Below, in pieces: positions 5,872 to 7,428 of a stretch of 7,428 nt of DNA; position 1 is the stretch's first letter; the number at the start of each line of letters is the position of its first letter. Both the position numbers and the translations under genes were made by a program. The DNA comes from Chloroflexota bacterium (GTDB lineage Bacteria > Chloroflexota > Limnocylindria > Limnocylindrales > CSP1-4), in the NCBI GenBank assembly GCA_021785115.1, contig JAJYGO010000013.1, positions 5,966-13,393 on the forward strand. The letters are read 5' to 3'. The notes under the pieces are model-generated. The model did not search any database. It saw only the letters and a list, made by a program, of their open reading frames with translations, and was not told the DNA's origin.

Positions 5872-7428
5872 ATGTCGATGGCGCTGTTCGTACCCACGTC
5901 GACTTCCTCACCGCGGGTCGGCCCCGCGGCGGCCGATGCTTCCGAAATGGCCACCGACCCCTCTGCCGCACGGCCCGGCCTCCGGGGCTTCGTTGAGGCG
6001 CTCAGGGACGCCGGGGCGAGTGGCTCGCAGAGGGCGGGCGCGGACGGCGAGGGGTCCGACCAGAGCGCTCCCGGTGCGCGCGGGAACGGGTCCCCGATGC
6101 CCGTAGTCATGGGCACGGCGAGCCGGGCACACGGCGGCCGCACGCGGAGGACGGGCGGCAGGCCCGGGACGCCTCACACTCCCGACCAGAAGGCGACCGC
6201 CGATCCGGGCCTCGCTGCGGCCGCGTCCGCGCTCGTCACGCCCGCTCCCCACAGCACCGACGGCGCCGGTCGACCGTCGACGGCGAGGCCTGGGGATGCC
6301 GTCACCGGGATCGAGGTTCTCTACGGTCGCTCGGCCGCTCCCGAGACGGGCAAGGCCGCTGCGACCGCTGCCGCAGTGGAAATCGCCCCGGGTCTGGATG
6401 TGCCGACGCGCGCATCGATCTCCGCGACGGCGGGCGTGCCGGTCCCGCCGACGGCGGCCGGCATCTCCGGCGCGGGCCCGACCGCACCACGCGGCGCCTC
6501 GGGAGCGGGAGCTCCCGGCGGTGCCACGACCCCCGCACTCGACACCGGGCTCACCGCATTCGACCGGACCGATCCTCATGCTGCTGTCGCCGCATCGGCA
6601 GGCGCGACCCCCGTGTCCGCGTCGACGCCGCCGGAACCCGGCAGAACCGCGCGGGCCGTGGGTCGCGCGGCCGCGCCTTCAGAGGCACCCGGAGGCGGGG
6701 CCGCGAGGGCCGCTTCGCCGCCGGCTTCGGAGCTGGCCTCCCCGGGCTCGGCCCCCCTGGAACAGGACGTCCATGCCGTCCCCGCCGACGCGGCGGAGAG
6801 CGGCATCGCGGCGAACGGCGGCAGGTCCACGTCCGCGGTCGGGAACCGCCGTCCGGCTGCTGCCGTGGGCGATCTCGGCGCCGCGACGGCACCTCACCGC
6901 GGGCTCCGGAACCCGGCCGCCACGGCGGGGCCGTCCTCAACGCCGGGTTCCGCCACGCTGCTCGATGGCAGGTCGTCCACCGATCGGGAGCAGGCGCCGG
7001 CTCCCCAGGCAGCCGATCGAGCGCCATCGGGGCTCGCCGCGGTGTCCCCGGGACCTTCCGCGATCGCCGACCCAGCACCCGGCGCGACCGCCGATTCGTC
7101 CGCGTCCGGCGTGGCGGCCCCGGTCACTGCTCCCACGATGAGCGGCGGCCTGGCTCTCGTGCCTCCGGCCGATGGCGCCTCCCGTCCCGGTCAGTCGCAG
7201 GTGGACGCAGGCGGTGCCGCTTCCACGTCCGGTCGGTCCGGCCGCAACCACCACGCCGACCAGGTCCAGCCGGCCGAGGAGCCCCCCGGTTCGGCGAACG
7301 CCACGGCGACGGCCGCGCCGTCGCCGTGGGCGACTGTGCACACGGCACAACCGCGTCCGGCGACGCCCGCACCGACTGCATCGGCTCCCGCCGAGGCGTC
7401 GCCCGGCCCAGCCGCGGCGGATCCCGCC
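5872..7428 (+). CDS. fliK: Probable flagellar hook-length control protein FliK, N-terminal part (3' end outside window)
   Basis: A frame beginning at ATG 5872, one base after the flgB stop, stays open for 519 codons to the right edge with no stop. GC-rich third positions support coding. GGCGGG 5 bases upstream is a weak ribosome site; ATG 5878 is an alternative. The protein opens with a short hydrophobic stretch (MALFVP), then carries FVEAL (40-44). Nearly everything after residue 50 is Ala/Pro/Gly/Ser/Thr-rich and probably disordered, with no cysteine and two lysines. FliK proteins have such a long, poorly conserved N-terminal ruler region followed by a conserved C-terminal domain that switches the export gate; that domain would lie beyond the window. 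The call rests on position after flgB, composition and the FxxxL motif, not on a conserved domain. Another secreted, disordered flagellar protein is possible. Confidence 0.65.
   Translation, partial: MSMALFVPTSTSSPRVGPAAADASEMATDPSAARPGLRGFVEALRDAGASGSQRAGADGEGSDQSAPGARGNGSPMPVVMGTASRAHGGRTRRTGGRPGTPHTPDQKATADPGLAAAASALVTPAPHSTDGAGRPSTARPGDAVTGIEVLYGRSAAPETGKAAATAAAVEIAPGLDVPTRASISATAGVPVPPTAAGISGAGPTAPRGASGAGAPGGATTPALDTGLTAFDRTDPHAAVAASAGATPVSASTPPEPGRTARAVGRAAAPSEAPGGGAARAASPPASELASPGSAPLEQDVHAVPADAAESGIAANGGRSTSAVGNRRPAAAVGDLGAATAPHRGLRNPAATAGPSSTPGSATLLDGRSSTDREQAPAPQAADRAPSGLAAVSPGPSAIADPAPGATADSSASGVAAPVTAPTMSGGLALVPPADGASRPGQSQVDAGGAASTSGRSGRNHHADQVQPAEEPPGSANATATAAPSPWATVHTAQPRPATPAPTASAPAEASPGPAAADPA

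Noticed and set aside
5094..6143. Minus-strand open frame of 349 aa
   Set aside because: It is opposite the unknown gene, flgB and the start of the fliK candidate. It shows no conserved pattern, while flgB on the + strand is certain.
6296..7141. Plus-strand open frame of 281 aa within the fliK candidate
   Set aside because: The product is Arg/Pro-rich nonsense in a shifted frame, whereas the frame from 5872 stays open throughout and has a sensible start after flgB.
1..7428. tRNA, rRNA, CRISPR array, insertion sequence, terminator or internal promoter
   Set aside because: I found no repeat array, transposase or inverted ends, tRNA-like fold or hairpin with a T run, and there is no intergenic space longer than a few bases.

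Overview
The window is a piece of a flagellar assembly operon from a very GC-rich bacterium. By eye GC is about 70%, and G or C dominates third codon positions. All genes lie on the + strand. In order they are: the end of fliG (motor switch), fliH, fliI and fliJ (the cytosolic ATPase complex of the flagellar type III export apparatus), a two-domain cell-wall hydrolase (M23 endopeptidase plus SLT lytic transglycosylase), an unrecognised protein of 348 aa, flgB (proximal rod), and a long Ala/Pro/Gly/Ser-rich frame that runs off the right edge and is probably the N-terminal part of fliK (hook-length control). The combination of high GC with a hydrolase next to fliJ suggests Actinomycetota or Chloroflexota, but nothing here fixes the phylum.

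Layout: bases 1-3165 encode switch and export-ATPase parts that stay at the cytoplasmic face. Bases 3170-7428 encode proteins that probably leave the cell through the flagellar export gate: a wall-remodelling enzyme with no Sec signal, an unknown protein, a rod subunit and a ruler-like protein. No gap between genes exceeds about 4 bases. Most junctions are ATGA or GTGA overlaps with a Shine-Dalgarno sequence inside the preceding gene, so this looks like one polycistronic, translationally coupled unit. I see no internal promoter, terminator, RNA gene, mobile element or CRISPR array.

Three points stand out. First, the four consecutive genes after fliJ each carry an FxxxL motif near residues 39-62, the spacing and form of the export-gate recognition motif described in Salmonella early flagellar substrates. 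Second, the 348-aa protein between the hydrolase and flgB is not one I recognise; its position and composition suggest an undescribed exported flagellar assembly factor. Third, flgB sits away from its usual neighbours flgC-fliE-fliF, next to the probable fliK.
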